In this document: positions 1 to 12,100 of the stretch, in pieces | How positions within the stretch are numbered: position 1 is the first letter of the stretch | Layout: the number at the start of each line of letters is the position of its first letter | NCBI GenBank assembly: GCA_036971475.1 | Contig: JBAIZL010000005.1 | Coordinates: forward strand, 249,652,323 to 249,716,322 | Direction of reading: 5' to 3' | Source: Prosapia bicincta | Taxonomy: Eukaryota; Arthropoda; Insecta; Hemiptera; Cercopidae | DNA: 64,000 nucleotides | Notes under the pieces: model-generated | What the model was told of the DNA's origin: nothing | Seen by the model: the letters and a program-made list of their open reading frames with translations, nothing else | The model's database searches: none | Translations under genes and position numbers: made by a program

Positions 1-89
1 TTTACATGTATATAATGTTTTAAAATTAATTTAAGTAACACTAGTGTGGATATACATTTTAACATTAGACTCATGGAAGGCTGTACAAT

Positions 90-395
90 CTTTTGGGGTG
101 AAGCCCTGTGGATAGATCTACACAAAACCTCATGCAAGCCATCTTGGGAATATGTCAAACAATCACTCTAAATTTCATTAACTTCTGTTTAGTGGTTTAG
201 GCGCCCATAAGACACATACACATATACATCAGTTTTTGAACCTTACTAAGCCTCTGTGGCGGAGCCCAGTGGATGGATCTGCACCAAACTTCATATTAAC
301 TGTCCTGGGAATATGTTAAACAAACCATTCAAATTTCATCAACTTCTGTTCAGTGGTATAGGCGTCTATAACAAATATACACACACACATACAAA
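90..395 (+). repeat. Two tandem degenerate copies of a LINE-type (RTE-like) 3' tail
   Basis: Two units, about 95-228 and 254-395, share the same order of words: a GTGGAT(A/G)GATCT block, CTGGGAATATGT, AAATTTCAT, AACTTCTGTT, AGTGGT and TAGGCG, then an A/C-rich ending with CACACACATACAAAC. This layout (a 'TTTCATCAACTTCTGTTCAGTGGT' type line followed by ACATACAAAC and TATAGATAT) resembles 3' ends of RTE-clade LINEs. The homology to RTE is inference. The duplication itself is visible. The 93-residue reading frame over it is not a gene. Confidence 0.5.
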
Positions 396-1432
396 CATTT
401 ATTTTTATAGATATAGATTTAAATTTGTATCATCAATATATCAAAGGCATACAAAATTAATTCATAATGTAATGATTAATATATTACTTTTGCAAGACCC
501 CAATTGTGATGTATGGTACATCACATGTAGTCCTTAAATGCTTGAGTAGACACAACAGCCACGCCAATTTGTTCAACAGATCTGCACAATTTACAACGGA
601 TACTTTACTGAGCAATACTCTCACTGGTTTTCTTTCTTGCAGTGTACTCAACTTCTGACAATGATTGTGGCGTCTTTTGCCCTTGTTTATTCCTCGCCAT
701 TTTGGGCTCATTTCTTGCATGTTATTTTCCTCCAATTTTATCTTCACAATTATTCATTTAATAAGTGTTCTGAATTATCTTGAAACAAAGCTATTAATTT
801 TATAACCTTTAACTAGTTATTAACCTCAAATTGTCATTACTTTATTATTGAACGTTATTTAACAAGTGTTTAGCACGTGGTAAACTAGTTAATGAAACTT
901 TTAGTAAAACTCAAGTGTTAGAGTAAAGAGTTTCTAGTGGATAGGTGATGTGCAAATTAGGCTTCAGCGAGTACAGTTACGAAGAACATTTTTTCCAAGT
1001 AAGTTTAGTGTTCTTAATTAATCCATTTATTCCAATTTTGTGTTTAAACTCTTTGTTAGATTATAACCTTGAGGTAACTTACAGAATTGTCGTTTTAAAT
1101 ATATCTGTGTGGTCCTGTGCTAATTTGTTATTTTCTGTCTCAAGGGCTGAACACTACATCTAGAATTATTAGAGTTCACCTAAACCCAGCTTTCTTCTAG
1201 AGGGATTATCTAAATGTGCTACTGTTACAGTTAAGGTTTGCACTTGAAGTTTACAGCAGCAAGTTTTAAATATTTATTTTATATTATAATATATACATAA
1301 ATAAATTATTATTTATTATATTTATATATAAGTATTATATCTACACTTGTAATTATTTTACAACTTGCCTATAGTAGCACTTAGTTGTAAAATAGTTTTA
1401 GTGAAAACTAGCAGCTCATGTGAAGATGGAGT

Positions 1433-1436
<4 letters not shown>
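396..1436. other. Non-coding, nothing recognised
   Basis: AT-rich sequence without a recognisable domain. A Lys/Arg-rich 87-codon frame on the - strand (484-747) has no family match that I can name. An AT-only imperfect palindrome lies near 1266-1335. Confidence 0.4.

Positions 1437-1521
<85 letters not shown>
1437..1521. repeat. (AT)n microsatellite, about 85 bp
   Basis: Uninterrupted AT dinucleotides over 1437-1521. It is the first of many such tracts in the window. Confidence 0.98.
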
Positions 1522-1525
<4 letters not shown>

Positions 1526-1929
1526 TTGATTCAATTTTCTCTTGGACCATAAGTTACAATAAAACAGTTGAATATAATCTATTGATTTGATTCACTTGCC
1601 TGTAGTAACCATATCCTACCCCTTAACACTCTCACCCTAACCACTAGTTCACTGCATTGTTCAATGCTGTGAGTCACGGACAAGACTCATCTAGATCTGA
1701 GTTGACAATAAGATATATCTCGCGAAACAGCCGCCGTTATTAGTAAAAAAGAGTAAGTACTGCTATAGGAAAATGTAAAATATAATTATATCTTCAAGTG
1801 ATTGATGAAAGTATCCAAAATATTTATACTAAGGACAATCGCTTTGGAAGATATGTTTCAAATAACGAGGATTATAGTTTAACAATAACAGCTCTTAATA
1901 ATAATAATAACTCTTGAATTTTGTAGTCC
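1522..1929. other. Non-coding with a scrap of Penelope terminal repeat
   Basis: Around 1650-1695 the words TTCAATGCTGTGAGTCAC and GACAAGACT match the terminal repeat seen at 6.7, 8.2, 12.7 and 38.2 kb. The rest shows nothing recognisable apart from a short AATAAT run near 1897. Confidence 0.45.
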
Positions 1930-2029
1930 AATACGTTAGGTGAAACTGAATTAATCCTTATTACACTTTTGCTATTACTTGCGACCAGACTTTTTGTTAA
2001 CTAAAAGATGTTAAATTGTTAAATTACAC

Positions 2030-2070
2030 TTGGAGGTAACGTTTTCGTCTTACGACTTCTTCAGCCTCGT
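2030..2070 (-). ncRNA. Hammerhead-like ribozyme motif in Penelope terminal repeat
   Basis: On the - strand, CTGAAGA (2058-2064) is followed by the small hairpin GTC-GTAA-GAC, then GAAA and the self-complementary AACGTT, then ACCTCC. GAGG just before the core can pair with CCTC just after the predicted cleavage position, which closes stem I. This is the type I hammerhead order, with the minimal stem III known for ribozymes of Penelope-like elements. One unpaired A lies between CTGAAGA and stem II, which is not canonical. Activity is untested. Confidence 0.55.
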
Positions 2071-2080
2071 ATTTTTGCCG

Positions 2081-2507
2081 CTAGGAATGCTGCATTTGCG
2101 CTTCCTCGGTACCATTATTTTGACAGTTAGAAATGATGTGATCGAAGAGTATGTGTGATCTGTGCCGTGTTTGTTTATTTAAGATGTCATTTTTATGTGT
2201 GTTTCTATGTCTATATATTTCATACTGTTCTAGTGTGTTTAATTTATGGCCTTTGTTGCATGTGTGGAGGATCCTCGTGTTTTTTTTCCATACTTTTGCA
2301 TGAGTGTTTAGTGTCCATGAGGTGATTTGCGAAGGTGGATTCAATAGTAGTGTGCAGTGCGCATTTGCGCTCTTTATATCTTTCGGCAAAAGATCTGCCT
2401 GTTTGTCCAATATAGAACTTATTGCAGTTGTTGCATTTTAGTTTGTATACTCCTGGATTATTGTATGTGTTAGTATTGTTATTTACAATATTGTTCTCAT
2501 GTAGCAA
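2081..2507 (-). pseudogene. Penelope-like GIY-YIG endonuclease, frameshifted fragment
   Basis: The first frame (2507 down to about 2285) reads YKLKCNNCNKFYIGQTGRSF, the CxxC plus YIGQTGRS signature of the C-terminal GIY-YIG nuclease of Penelope-like retroelements. The nuclease nicks target DNA for target-primed reverse transcription. The reading then slips at an oligo-T run near 2280 into a second frame with LHTCNKGHKLNTLEQYEIY and ends near 2081. The frameshift and the missing reverse transcriptase make it non-functional. Confidence 0.75.
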
Positions 2508-2560
2508 ATGTGTGTTACTCTAAGACACGTCTTTATAGTTTCATTAATGTAGTAAAATTA

Positions 2561-3510
2561 ATTTTCTACTTGTGAAAAAACACACTTGGCAAATATAAAA
2601 ATGTTATTTATTAGAGTAAATGATTTGTAATTACTGTTAAGCTCTAGAATTCCATTTTCATCATGTACTTTTAAAAGGTCCAAAACCACAGATTCAGTTC
2701 AGTGTCGTTTAGTAACAAAATTATTACAGATGAGGTTCTAAACTGTTATTGAGAAGAATATGGATATAATCAGCTGTAAAAGTTTGAAGTTTTTAAAACA
2801 TGTTTGTTTTTAATTGACGGCGAAGGAAATTTGAAGGAAATGTTTATATTATAAGGTAAAGTTTATAAATATATATTTAAAAAAAAGTTATTTAACAACA
2901 TATTATGTAATAACATTTTAAAAACGAAATTTCTGTAATTAATTTGATTGTTTGGAATAATGGAATTTAGGTTATGAATGTTGAACCAAGAAGTAGTTCA
3001 AGTTTAATCCTATGAACCTAGCTTGATTGTAATTATTAGATTAGTCGATCACTTCTTAACAAGATTAACCATTAATCATATATCGAAGTATTTACCTATC
3101 TACGAAAATGTAAATTTACGGTCAAAATACAGCTTATTGTTTGAGTACATAGAATTTATAAACTTGTTTGTATATTCAAAAAAAATATTTGAATATTTAA
3201 GTTTTGAAGCTGTTGACAGAAGTTTTGTAACAGCATATTATTTTCAAACAAATAAGAACTTGTCAAGGATTCTTCCAATACTTTTCCTTCACAATTGTTA
3301 TTTACTGCTTAATAATCTGGTAATACTGTACTATGTAGCCAAATGTTATTCAAAGCTAAATGTTACAAGTTGCGAGCAGGGTAATTATTTATCTTGAGAT
3401 GTGTATTGAAGTTTTGTCTAAATGTTGATAAATATTCCACTACCTTTATTATTAAAAAGAAATATTTTACTCAAAAGTACATTTTAAACAAGAATAAAGT
3501 TAATCACTTT
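2561..3510. other. Non-coding, nothing recognised
   Basis: AT-rich sequence. The 124-codon frame at 3023-3397 is hydrophobic, low in complexity and without a recognisable motif, so it is not called. Confidence 0.4.
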
Positions 3511-3686
3511 TACATTAGTTTATGACTATCCAAACTTTAAATTTTGTAATTTACATAAACTTACTGAGACAGAACGTTTTCACTCTGTGGCGATCTTCAT
3601 TCATGGAGCGGTCAAAAATGTTCAGTCTCAGTAAGTTTTTTATAAATTTACAAAATTTAAAGTTCGGATAGTCATAAACTAATGTA
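3511..3686. repeat. Palindromic (foldback) repeat
   Basis: The left arm (ACTTTAAATTTTGTAA and CTTACTGAGAC) is mirrored on the right by GTCTCAGTAAG and TTACAAAATTTAAAGT, and both ends carry the word for 'TTAGTTTATGACTATCC'. The unpaired centre, about 55 bp, holds a hammerhead-like core on the - strand. I interpret it as an inverted pair of Penelope terminal-repeat pieces. Confidence 0.75.
3556..3640 (-). ncRNA. Hammerhead-like motif inside palindrome
   Basis: On the - strand, ATGAAGA (3594-3600; first core base A instead of C) is followed by CGC-CACAGA-GTG, then GAAA, the self-complementary AACGTT and a C. The palindrome arms CTTACTGAGAC and GTCTCAGTAAG would form an 11-bp outer stem I. The C-to-A change at the first core position would probably inactivate it. 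Confidence 0.4.
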
Positions 3687-3889
3687 ATAGTAATTAATAA
3701 CTTTCATCAAACGTAATGGACTACAAAATTTCAGAAGAATAAAGTGCTTTTAAATTTGTGAACCATAAATAATGGTTAAAATGTAAATGATCTACTACTG
3801 TAAATCATTATTTATTATTAGAAACAATGCTTTATCAAGTTTTTACTCAGATTATATATTACTTTATAGCTATATTAACTGGCAATGTA

Positions 3890-4100
3890 CCTGGTAAAGA
3901 TCGATTTTGGTTAGTACAATTAACCAATACCACTCTACAAGGTGGTATTATCAATTCAATTCAATTAATCAATTCAATTAACAAAGTTTTCTATATTAAA
4001 CCCTTTTGTATATGTTGATGGCCATGTCAACATCAGAAAGTATAACTACAAAGAAGTTATATTAACTCAGAATTGCTATGTAAGAGCTACATCTAGATAA
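3890..4100. repeat. Degenerate copy of the 48.4-kb foldback family
   Basis: The segment CCCTTTTGTATATGTTGATG, then CCATGTCAACATCAGA, matches the arm at 48.36-48.40 kb (CCCTTTTGTAAATTTCGATG, then CCATGTCTTTATCATCAGA), and both carry a nearby ACCACT/ACCACA word. The hammerhead core of this copy is degraded. Confidence 0.5.
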
Positions 4101-5686
4101 CTTTTATTTTTGGTTATTGTTTATATAATATTGTTAATTTATTTATTGATTATACCTTCTATTGTGATATTGGTTGTTTGGTTAATTAATATTGCCACTT
4201 TACTGATTGTATTATATTTCTATACATTTGGTTATAAAATAATGTTTCCTAATGTATATAATAATTTTTTTGTGAAGTCAAACAGTTAATTTCCATTTAG
4301 TCTTCAACTGAAATTATATAGCAATAACAGATTATGTCCGCACATGGCTGCTTGCTGCAGTTGACGTTATTTTGAAGGTTTCTTATAATTTTTTGTGTTA
4401 CAAAACCTATTTATACCATCAAATTTGAATCATTATTTTTGGTTGTGACTTTTAAAATCATTTTTTTTTGTCTACAATATATTTTCTAGCACCATGTAAA
4501 AGATTAATTAAAACCAAAGATTTTATAATAACTAATAACATTTCCAAAATCTTTTTTCAATAAAGTTGTATAAGATGAAATAAAGTAGTTCTTGCTCTGA
4601 TTTTGAACAAAAATGTTTAATTCAACAACAGAGTAAGCACTACTTTAGGAAAGTGTGTATTAACATTCAGGTTCAAGATAAATCAAACAATGTACACCCA
4701 ACCTATTATAAATTGTATTATCATTGAAAAAAATTGAAAACTCGAAACCTAAAAAGTACTCAAAACTATTCCCAACACATATTATGGTAACATTATGACA
4801 AAATGTGAATCTACTTCAATTTTCATTGTTTTCACATATGTTAACCAAAAATACATTCTCAATAACAAAAATATTATTTTTTAAGCATCGGAAAACATAA
4901 ATAATGATCGAGATACAAACAAATTTAAATATAGCCTGATGTTATAAGACACAAAACTGAAAAAACTCAATGCTTTTTAATAAAACAGAATACTCTATTT
5001 GACTAAATTACTATGTATCTACAAAATAATAGGTTAGGATAGATTTGGTTATAAAAAGTTTTCCTACAGCTTTATTTAATTTGGTGACATGATTTAACAT
5101 AACACATTTGTATCTTTATTCCACAATTCTTTATTAAAAATCAAAATTTAAGAAGATAAATTTTGATATATTGGTAGCAATAATAATGTTTAATGTAAAA
5201 GGTATATTAGAATGAAAATTGGAATGTAATTCCTACAAAAATAGAAGTAGTTTGTAGAACAACATGAAAAAAACCTTTTTTGAACAGACCTTTTTTATCT
5301 TGAGTTTATCACAGTTTATAAATTATATGTTTAAGTATTTTCAGATTTTATCACACACTCACACCTAAACATAATATACTCACACTCACTCGCATACAAA
5401 CACCCCTTCTTTCTTTAATAGTTATTTTGATTTAATTTTTGCCATGTGATCTGAAGAGCATGCAATTAGGATGGTTAGCAAGGAAATATTTATAAACAAT
5501 GTAAAAGTTCTCTACTACTTGCTCACATTGTATAATGTTTTTACTCCACAACCTCCTACAATTACTCAACCTAACTTGCCAAAACCTCAGTTGGATATTA
5601 TGCTTTATATTTTTCAATTTGATTGGTCTGACTTTAGTTGTTACTGCAGTAGAAAATAGTAACTCTTTAATTATTTTATTTTCCAG
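4101..5686. other. Upstream region and 5' intron of the HTATSF1-like gene
   Basis: AT-rich and without recognised elements. A splice acceptor (TTATTTTATTTTCCAG) ends at 5686, 52 bp before the start codon, so an unseen 5' UTR exon and the promoter must lie further upstream. I cannot place them. Confidence 0.4.
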
Positions 5687-5738
5687 AACCGATAAATAAT
5701 ATCACATAATTTAGTGGCCTGATTCAAATAATTCCATA

Positions 5739-6132
5739 ATGGATAAATCATCTCTAGATAAACATTCAGAATCCATTGAGGACCCTAATGATGAATCTGA
5801 AAATTTATTGGAAGAACATTCTCAGAACATTTCAAATATAGAAGATGTGGACAAAACCAGTGTTGTTACAAAAATTGCTACCTCTAAATCTGATGCAGAC
5901 CATGAACCTTTGGTTGAAAACAGTTCAGATCAAGAAAAAACCCATAATAATTTTGGCAAAGATGATGCTAATATTCATTATGAAGGAGAAGTCTGTGTAT
6001 ATACAGACCCTTCTTCAAAGTGTCAATACACTTGGGATGTAAAAAAAGAAGAATGGTGTCAAAGAATTGAAAGTGAAAATCTTGCTTACAAGTTTGATGG
6101 GAAAACATATGCTTACCGAGATGAACATACAA
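5739..6132 (+). CDS. HTATSF1: HTATSF1-like coding exon 1 (codons 1-131)
   Basis: The acceptor at 5685-5686 opens the exon, the ATG is at 5739, and the donor after CATACAA is GTAAGTAC (6133). The frame is Glu/Asp/Ser-rich and carries the first Tyr/Trp-Asp repeat ([10 protein letters not shown]...[10 protein letters not shown]) and the start of the second ([14 protein letters not shown]). The ATG is the first in this exon and follows an in-frame stop-rich leader. Confidence 0.85.
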
Positions 6133-9100
6133 GTAAGTACCAAATTTGATTTTCAACATTGTTTTATTATTAATAGTAAGATTATAATTTTCATTTTAGA
6201 TAAGTGGGATTTTAAACTAACCCAAATGATTGATAAAATAGTAATAACATTTATACGCTGGAGTATATTTTCACTAGAATATTTAGTCTAGAATTCAGGA
6301 TAACTCTACTTTATAGTTGAACACCGATACTAAACTGGAGACTTTTTAACAAATTATCCAGATCTATTTCATGGTTATTTAATATTTGCTCAATTAACGT
6401 AATATTTGCTAATTAGTGTGATGTCTTAATTAAGTTTTGAAGGAACAATGAATATATAAAACTTAATGAATTGAAATTCCCAAAGTATATTGATTTAAGT
6501 TTAATTTTAATGTAAAATTTTAAGGAAATATTAATAAATATGCAGAACTTGCAGTTTGTGTGTTGTACATTTTGAGTTTTTTTTTGTATAAATTACACTT
6601 TTTTGTATTAACTTGGCAAATAAACCACTACTTACTGATTTATTCAGCAGACGCGTTTTGCGTCTAGGTCACATTCTAGGTCAGGGCAATATTCAATGCT
6701 GTGAATTGCTGACAAGACTGTTGCTCAGGTGTGTTGTGTTGATGTGAGTCTGTATTGTATTTCTGTTTTGTGGTGTGTTATTGTTCATTGTGGGAAGTTT
6801 ATTGTTGTGCAATTTGTTTATCTGTTGTATAGGACTAGGATGACATCTGCATATCTGTACCAATATATTATTTTGTGAGCGTGTTTGTTGTTGTTTATAT
6901 GTTTTTGTTCTAAATTGTATATGAATATTTCTGACAATATGCTTGAAATGGGGGATCCCGTGGGTAAGATTTTGTTTTGTGTGTAGTATTTGTCGTTGTA
7001 TGTGAAGTAAATCTGAGAAGTGATTGTTTCTGTTAGTGTTATTATTTCTTTGTTTGTGTTGTCTGGTGTGTTGCTTTCTATTACCATTTGTTTGAGTATG
7101 TTTATTGTTTCTTTGACTGGTATGTTTGTGTATAGATTGGTGATGTCGAATGATGCTAGTGTAGAGTTGTGGGTTATGTGTGTTTTTTATTTATTGTGTA
7201 AGATCTATGTTGGTTTTTATGCTGGTGTGGTTATGAAATGTTATGTTTTTTCTTATTATTTTGTTGAGGTGTTTTGAGATTTTGTAAGCACGCTGATGTG
7301 TTATTTATTAGTGGGTGTATCTTTTTTGTGTATTTAGGTAAGGCGTTGAGTGTTGGTGCTTGTGGTTTAATTTTTACCAACTTGAATGACAGTTTTATGC
7401 CACTTCGTTCGTAACTTACGCTTTATCGGCACTCGAAACTATTTTCTCCCGCACTTGACACTTTTATAATTTTTGGAGCAATTTATTAAACCATTTATTA
7501 ATTACAATTTTTGTGAAATAAATGTCTTAATAAATTTTATTTTACAATATTTTGCTTTTATTGGATTTTGAACTTTTCTCAAACTCTGGTGGCTCTTTAC
7601 TTTAATTTCAGTTTTGGGTTTTGTTTATTATAAATAACAATTTAATTTTAATTTTGTATGTAAGAAGAAAAAATAATAATTCTTTAGTAGTTGCTATGTT
7701 TCATTTTTAAAAGATTTTTCCTAAGTGCAAAATCTTTAACTCTGAGACTGTTTTGGCCATCTCAAGGCGTGTACAAGACTACTGTCCCAGCTCTTACATA
7801 GGACAAACAGGGAGAACATTTATCACAAGATTCAAAAAACATGTAAAACTGATAAGAAAGACACAACCCAAATCAAATTTCGCCATACACATACAAAACA
7901 CACTACACTCACAGACTGATATAGACACCAATCTAAAATTCCTACACTACATAAAAAAGCAACAAACTAATTACAGTAGAAAACTATGAGATATATAAAC
8001 ACCATAAATACTATCCACGACACACTCTAAATAACAAAACACGCTCACAATCAAATAATATTTGAGCACATAATTAACAACTACTCTATGAACAATAACA
8101 CAGGATAAAACCGAAATACACAACATGCTCTCACCAACACAACACACCTGAGCAACAGTCTTATCAGTAATTCACAGCATTGAATAATGCACTGACCTAG
8201 CGTTAAACGTGTCTGCTGAATAAATCAGTAAATAGTTTTTTTTTGCCCAGATAATACAAAAAAGTAAAAAATATGCAGAGTTCATAAATCTTCCTAGGGA
8301 AGTTATTCCTTTGCAGCTGATACATTTCATATGTACTCCATTAATCAGAACTATCTATGTTTGTAATCAATAGAGGAGAGGTCGTCTGAAATAAAGCAAC
8401 TGCAGAGGAGAGGACTTCACTAGGGAAGACAGAAGAACTCAGGATGTAACTATATTACTAGGGTAATTCATAAAATAAGGTTCCCTATGCTGCTAAGAAA
8501 GAATGTGACGTGCTAGGAGAAATGCGGTAACACTGTCTTACTTATCAACTCCCCCTCTCTCTATCCCCACCACTCCTACCTCGTTACATTGCTCTGTTCC
8601 AGCCTTCTAAGTGGGAGCTCCCCATTGCTGTTACTGCCAGCTCCAAAATTCGTGATACGTCATTTTTAAATGCATAATGGATTTTACCTATTGACATTTA
8701 TCGTCAGTTAATCGAAGGTTATGGGGAAAAGTGTATATCTGTTCAACATGTTCGCAAATGGTGTAGAGAATTCAGTGAAGGCCACACAAAAATTCATGAT
8801 GAAGACCGTAGCGGAAGGCCTTCGTTTTCAGACGGAATTGTTGATAAGGTTGAAAGAATATTGCTTGAAGATCGGAGAATTGATATGAACTTGCTTTGCG
8901 TATTCCTGAGACTTCCATCACCACAATTCATAACAATTTAACCAAAAAATTAGGTTATCACAAAGGTCCCATTCACCTCGAATTATCGAGACTCTACTGT
9001 AAATGTTTATAAGTAAATTTTAATCTGCTGTTATTTAACTGTTATCTTATCCAAAGTGTATACAAAGATATTGGCCACCATTTAATTATCATCGTCTTGT

Positions 9101-12100
9101 TGGGGTAATACCAATTTTAGATTTATTGTTTTTTCTTATTTAGTAAGTTTAACCATAGTACTTTGAAAATAGTCTGTCTATTAGAGTAAATTGACACTGC
9201 CTCCTTGATATCATTTTTATGAGTTGATGTAAACACATTTTGGAAAGTTTGTATATTTTAAATTTTTTAAATGTCAGGAATGTTAGAATCCATACATATA
9301 TAAAAAGTTTGACAAGAAAAAAAGAATCTATATTCCTACATAATTTTCTGTGATGTTATCATTTGACAAGTAGTTTCCTTCACCATTCACACAGTACTAC
9401 AGGCAATGCTTTAGGCATGGCCGATCCAGTGGCTTTAACGGATCAGTGATTTTAGTGACAGCGCCAGGCTTGAATCTGTGACTTTTACTGTTGTCTTTAG
9501 TACCGGTGACAAGGGATACTGGAACAGCTCAGTATGTGTCAATAACAGGCAGGTATACCACACTGGTGAAATGATTCCACACCTCGCTTTTTTTGGAAAA
9601 GGCTTATTTTATTTAAGAATAAACTTACGAAATTAAGAACAAACTACCGAGTGCGAAATTGCGTCTACTGTCACTGTCATGAATCCTTACACAAATTCTC
9701 CACTTACATTATGTAAATGTGTAACAACGACAATTCAACTAATGGCAGTTGTAAAATATCAGTAACTTTTCAATCAGCGATGGTGACATTTTGCCCAATC
9801 ACATCAGAGACAACCCCCTCTTCACTTCAGTCAGCGATACTGCACTATGATCAGCACCGTCAGCCGAGCAGTGAGAGCAGAGCCAGTGTTAGCAATAAAT
9901 CAACCAATGACAGCTGCGGTAAAACATCAGTAACATTTCATTCAGTGCTAAAAAAATAATAAATAAAATGTGTACCAAGATAGAACCAGATAGGTTAAGT
10001 CATGTGTGGTACCTATTGTAACTAATATGGGGCTATTACATATTAGATACTTGTATTACATGAATATCTGGATAATTATTTGTTGAAATTAAGCTGTGTT
10101 TATTATACATTCAAATCAGAATGGATTTTCCTTTCTATTTACTTTTTAGCTACTTAGTTTTATAATTTCTTAAAGAATTATTTGATAATACCTATCTCAA
10201 CTTATCTTCCTTTTTACAGATCAAGAATATATTTGGGATGTTGAAACTAATTCTTGGAAGAAAAAAGAAAATGAAAAAAAGACAGAGGTGGGTGCGAATG
10301 TAAATTCTGAAAGTGAAAATGAAGACGACGAAGAAACAAAGAAAGAAGTAATTAGACAGGATATGTCCAAAGGACAATATGGTTATGAAAATGACACACA
10401 CACATATACAGATGCTTCTGATGGTACTGTGTATTTGTGGGACAAGGAGAAGAATGCATGGTTCCCAAAGGTGAGGTGATTGTTTTATAATAATACATGA
10501 AGATTTAAGTATATTTTGGCTAACTAGTAGTCTTGCGATACAGAAAACTGCATTTTATTATCTCTCAAATTATGTTTCGTTTGATAAAATTTAATAAAGA
10601 AAATTACCAAGTCAGGTTTAGTCATGTAAATATGAATCACAGACAGATAAGGTTTTTTTGCACACAAATATTCCTATCCCTTTTAATGCCCTTTAACAAT
10701 ATAAAACATGCATACATATAAGGAATCCAATAGATGATCTATAATACAGTAATTATTATTTCATATAATACATTATTTGCAGTTTTTGTGTTGTACATCT
10801 TGAGGTTTTTGTAGAAATTACACTTGTTTGTAATATCTTGATAAAGAAAACCATTACTTACTGATTTATTCAGCAGATGTGTTTCACACTATAGTCAATA
10901 CAGAATGTGTTTGCAGTAGATGTAAACACTATCACAATGCAAACATGTGCATGGGACGGTAAGCTATGAGTCCGGTTCACAATCATGCATCGACAATTAG
11001 GGCTACGTCTTATACTGTTACACACAATCATTTGAAAAAGAGAATTGTAGACTAATGAACGTAATAAGACTATTCAATAATTTATGCTACAAGTTTTTAA
11101 CTAACCATGTTATTATTCCATGTCTAAGGGGTCTTCGAAATCCGATTCCGATGACGACGAGGAACTGTCGTCAACAGCTATGACGAATGGCTCGCTGTCC
11201 TCAATTATATTGTCTAATTTCCACATATTCAGCTCTTCAACTTCTACCACATGTTTCACATACTTTTCCCTCTTATCAGGTGTAACACGCGAGACACCTT
11301 TGGTTAACAGTCTGTGTACCTCTTTAATGGTAAAAGTTGCATAGTTAAATGCAACATAACTTTAAACCCAGACCATACCATTTCTATAGGGCTTAATTCG
11401 CAGTAATAAGGAGGAGAGGTTCTCAAAACTATTCTATTACTTGATTTAGCAATTTCATCGATGACGTATTTTTTGTATTTTGGCCTATGATAGGACACGA
11501 GTTTTAGTAATTCAACCTTCAACATGGTTTCATCTGAAAAAATACCTTTGTCAGTCAACCACTTTCGAATTTGTTGATTATTCTAACGGGTCGTAGGTAA
11601 GTGTTCTACTTGTACAGAATGATACGGAGCGTTGTCCATTATGATAACGCAGTTGTCCAATTTCTGTATTATCGCGGAAAACCATTCTTTAAAATTTTCA
11701 CCATTCATTGCTGAAAACCCTTTTGTGATCCAATATGAGTGACAATAAGTCTCTTACCCTTTCTAGATGGACATTTTAAACCCGCCAACAGACCTCTCAT
11801 AAAAGCATCTTTACTGGAGCAGACTGATTTATCTGTCCAAACCTTTGATTTCGTATGACCTGCATTGACCCATGTTTTGTTAAAATAAGAAATTGTACGA
11901 CCTTCCTTGCGATAGGCTTTTATTTTTCTCAAGTAATCTCTCCTCCATAGAATAATATCTTCTTTGTCCAACAGTATACTTTTTTAGTTATGTTTCTCAT
12001 ACCTGAAGTTAATCTTTTTTAGTACGTGAAACAAAGCGGTTCGTCTTGAGTTAGGTAAGCCTAACTGTTCGTCGGTATTAACTGTATGTGGAAGTTCATT

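Larger units (their letters stand above)
1930..2560 (-). mobile_element. Penelope-like element 3' fragment (GIY-YIG end plus terminal repeat)
   Basis: On the - strand a GIY-YIG endonuclease fragment (2081-2507) is followed by a terminal repeat (about 1930-2075). The repeat reappears in the opposite orientation at 46.80-46.89 kb (TTGCGACCAGAC / GTCTGGTCGCAA). The reverse transcriptase that should precede the endonuclease is missing, so the copy is 5'-truncated near 2560. Confidence 0.7.
6537..8281. mobile_element. Penelope-like element, foldback copy with opposite-strand halves
   Basis: The left half is on the - strand: a terminal repeat at about 6537-6770 (CTGATTTATTCAGCAG, TTCAATGCTGTGAATTGCTG), then reverse transcriptase remnants to about 7390. 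The right half is on the + strand: a GIY-YIG fragment (7753-7989) and the same terminal repeat ending near 8281. The two terminal repeats are inverted relative to each other. A segment around 7400-7740 joins the halves and is not recognised. It lies in intron 1 of the HTATSF1-like gene. Confidence 0.75.

Noticed and set aside
3023..3397. 124-codon open frame on the + strand
   Set aside because: Hydrophobic, AT-driven composition, no motif, no splice or promoter context; expected by chance in such AT-rich DNA.
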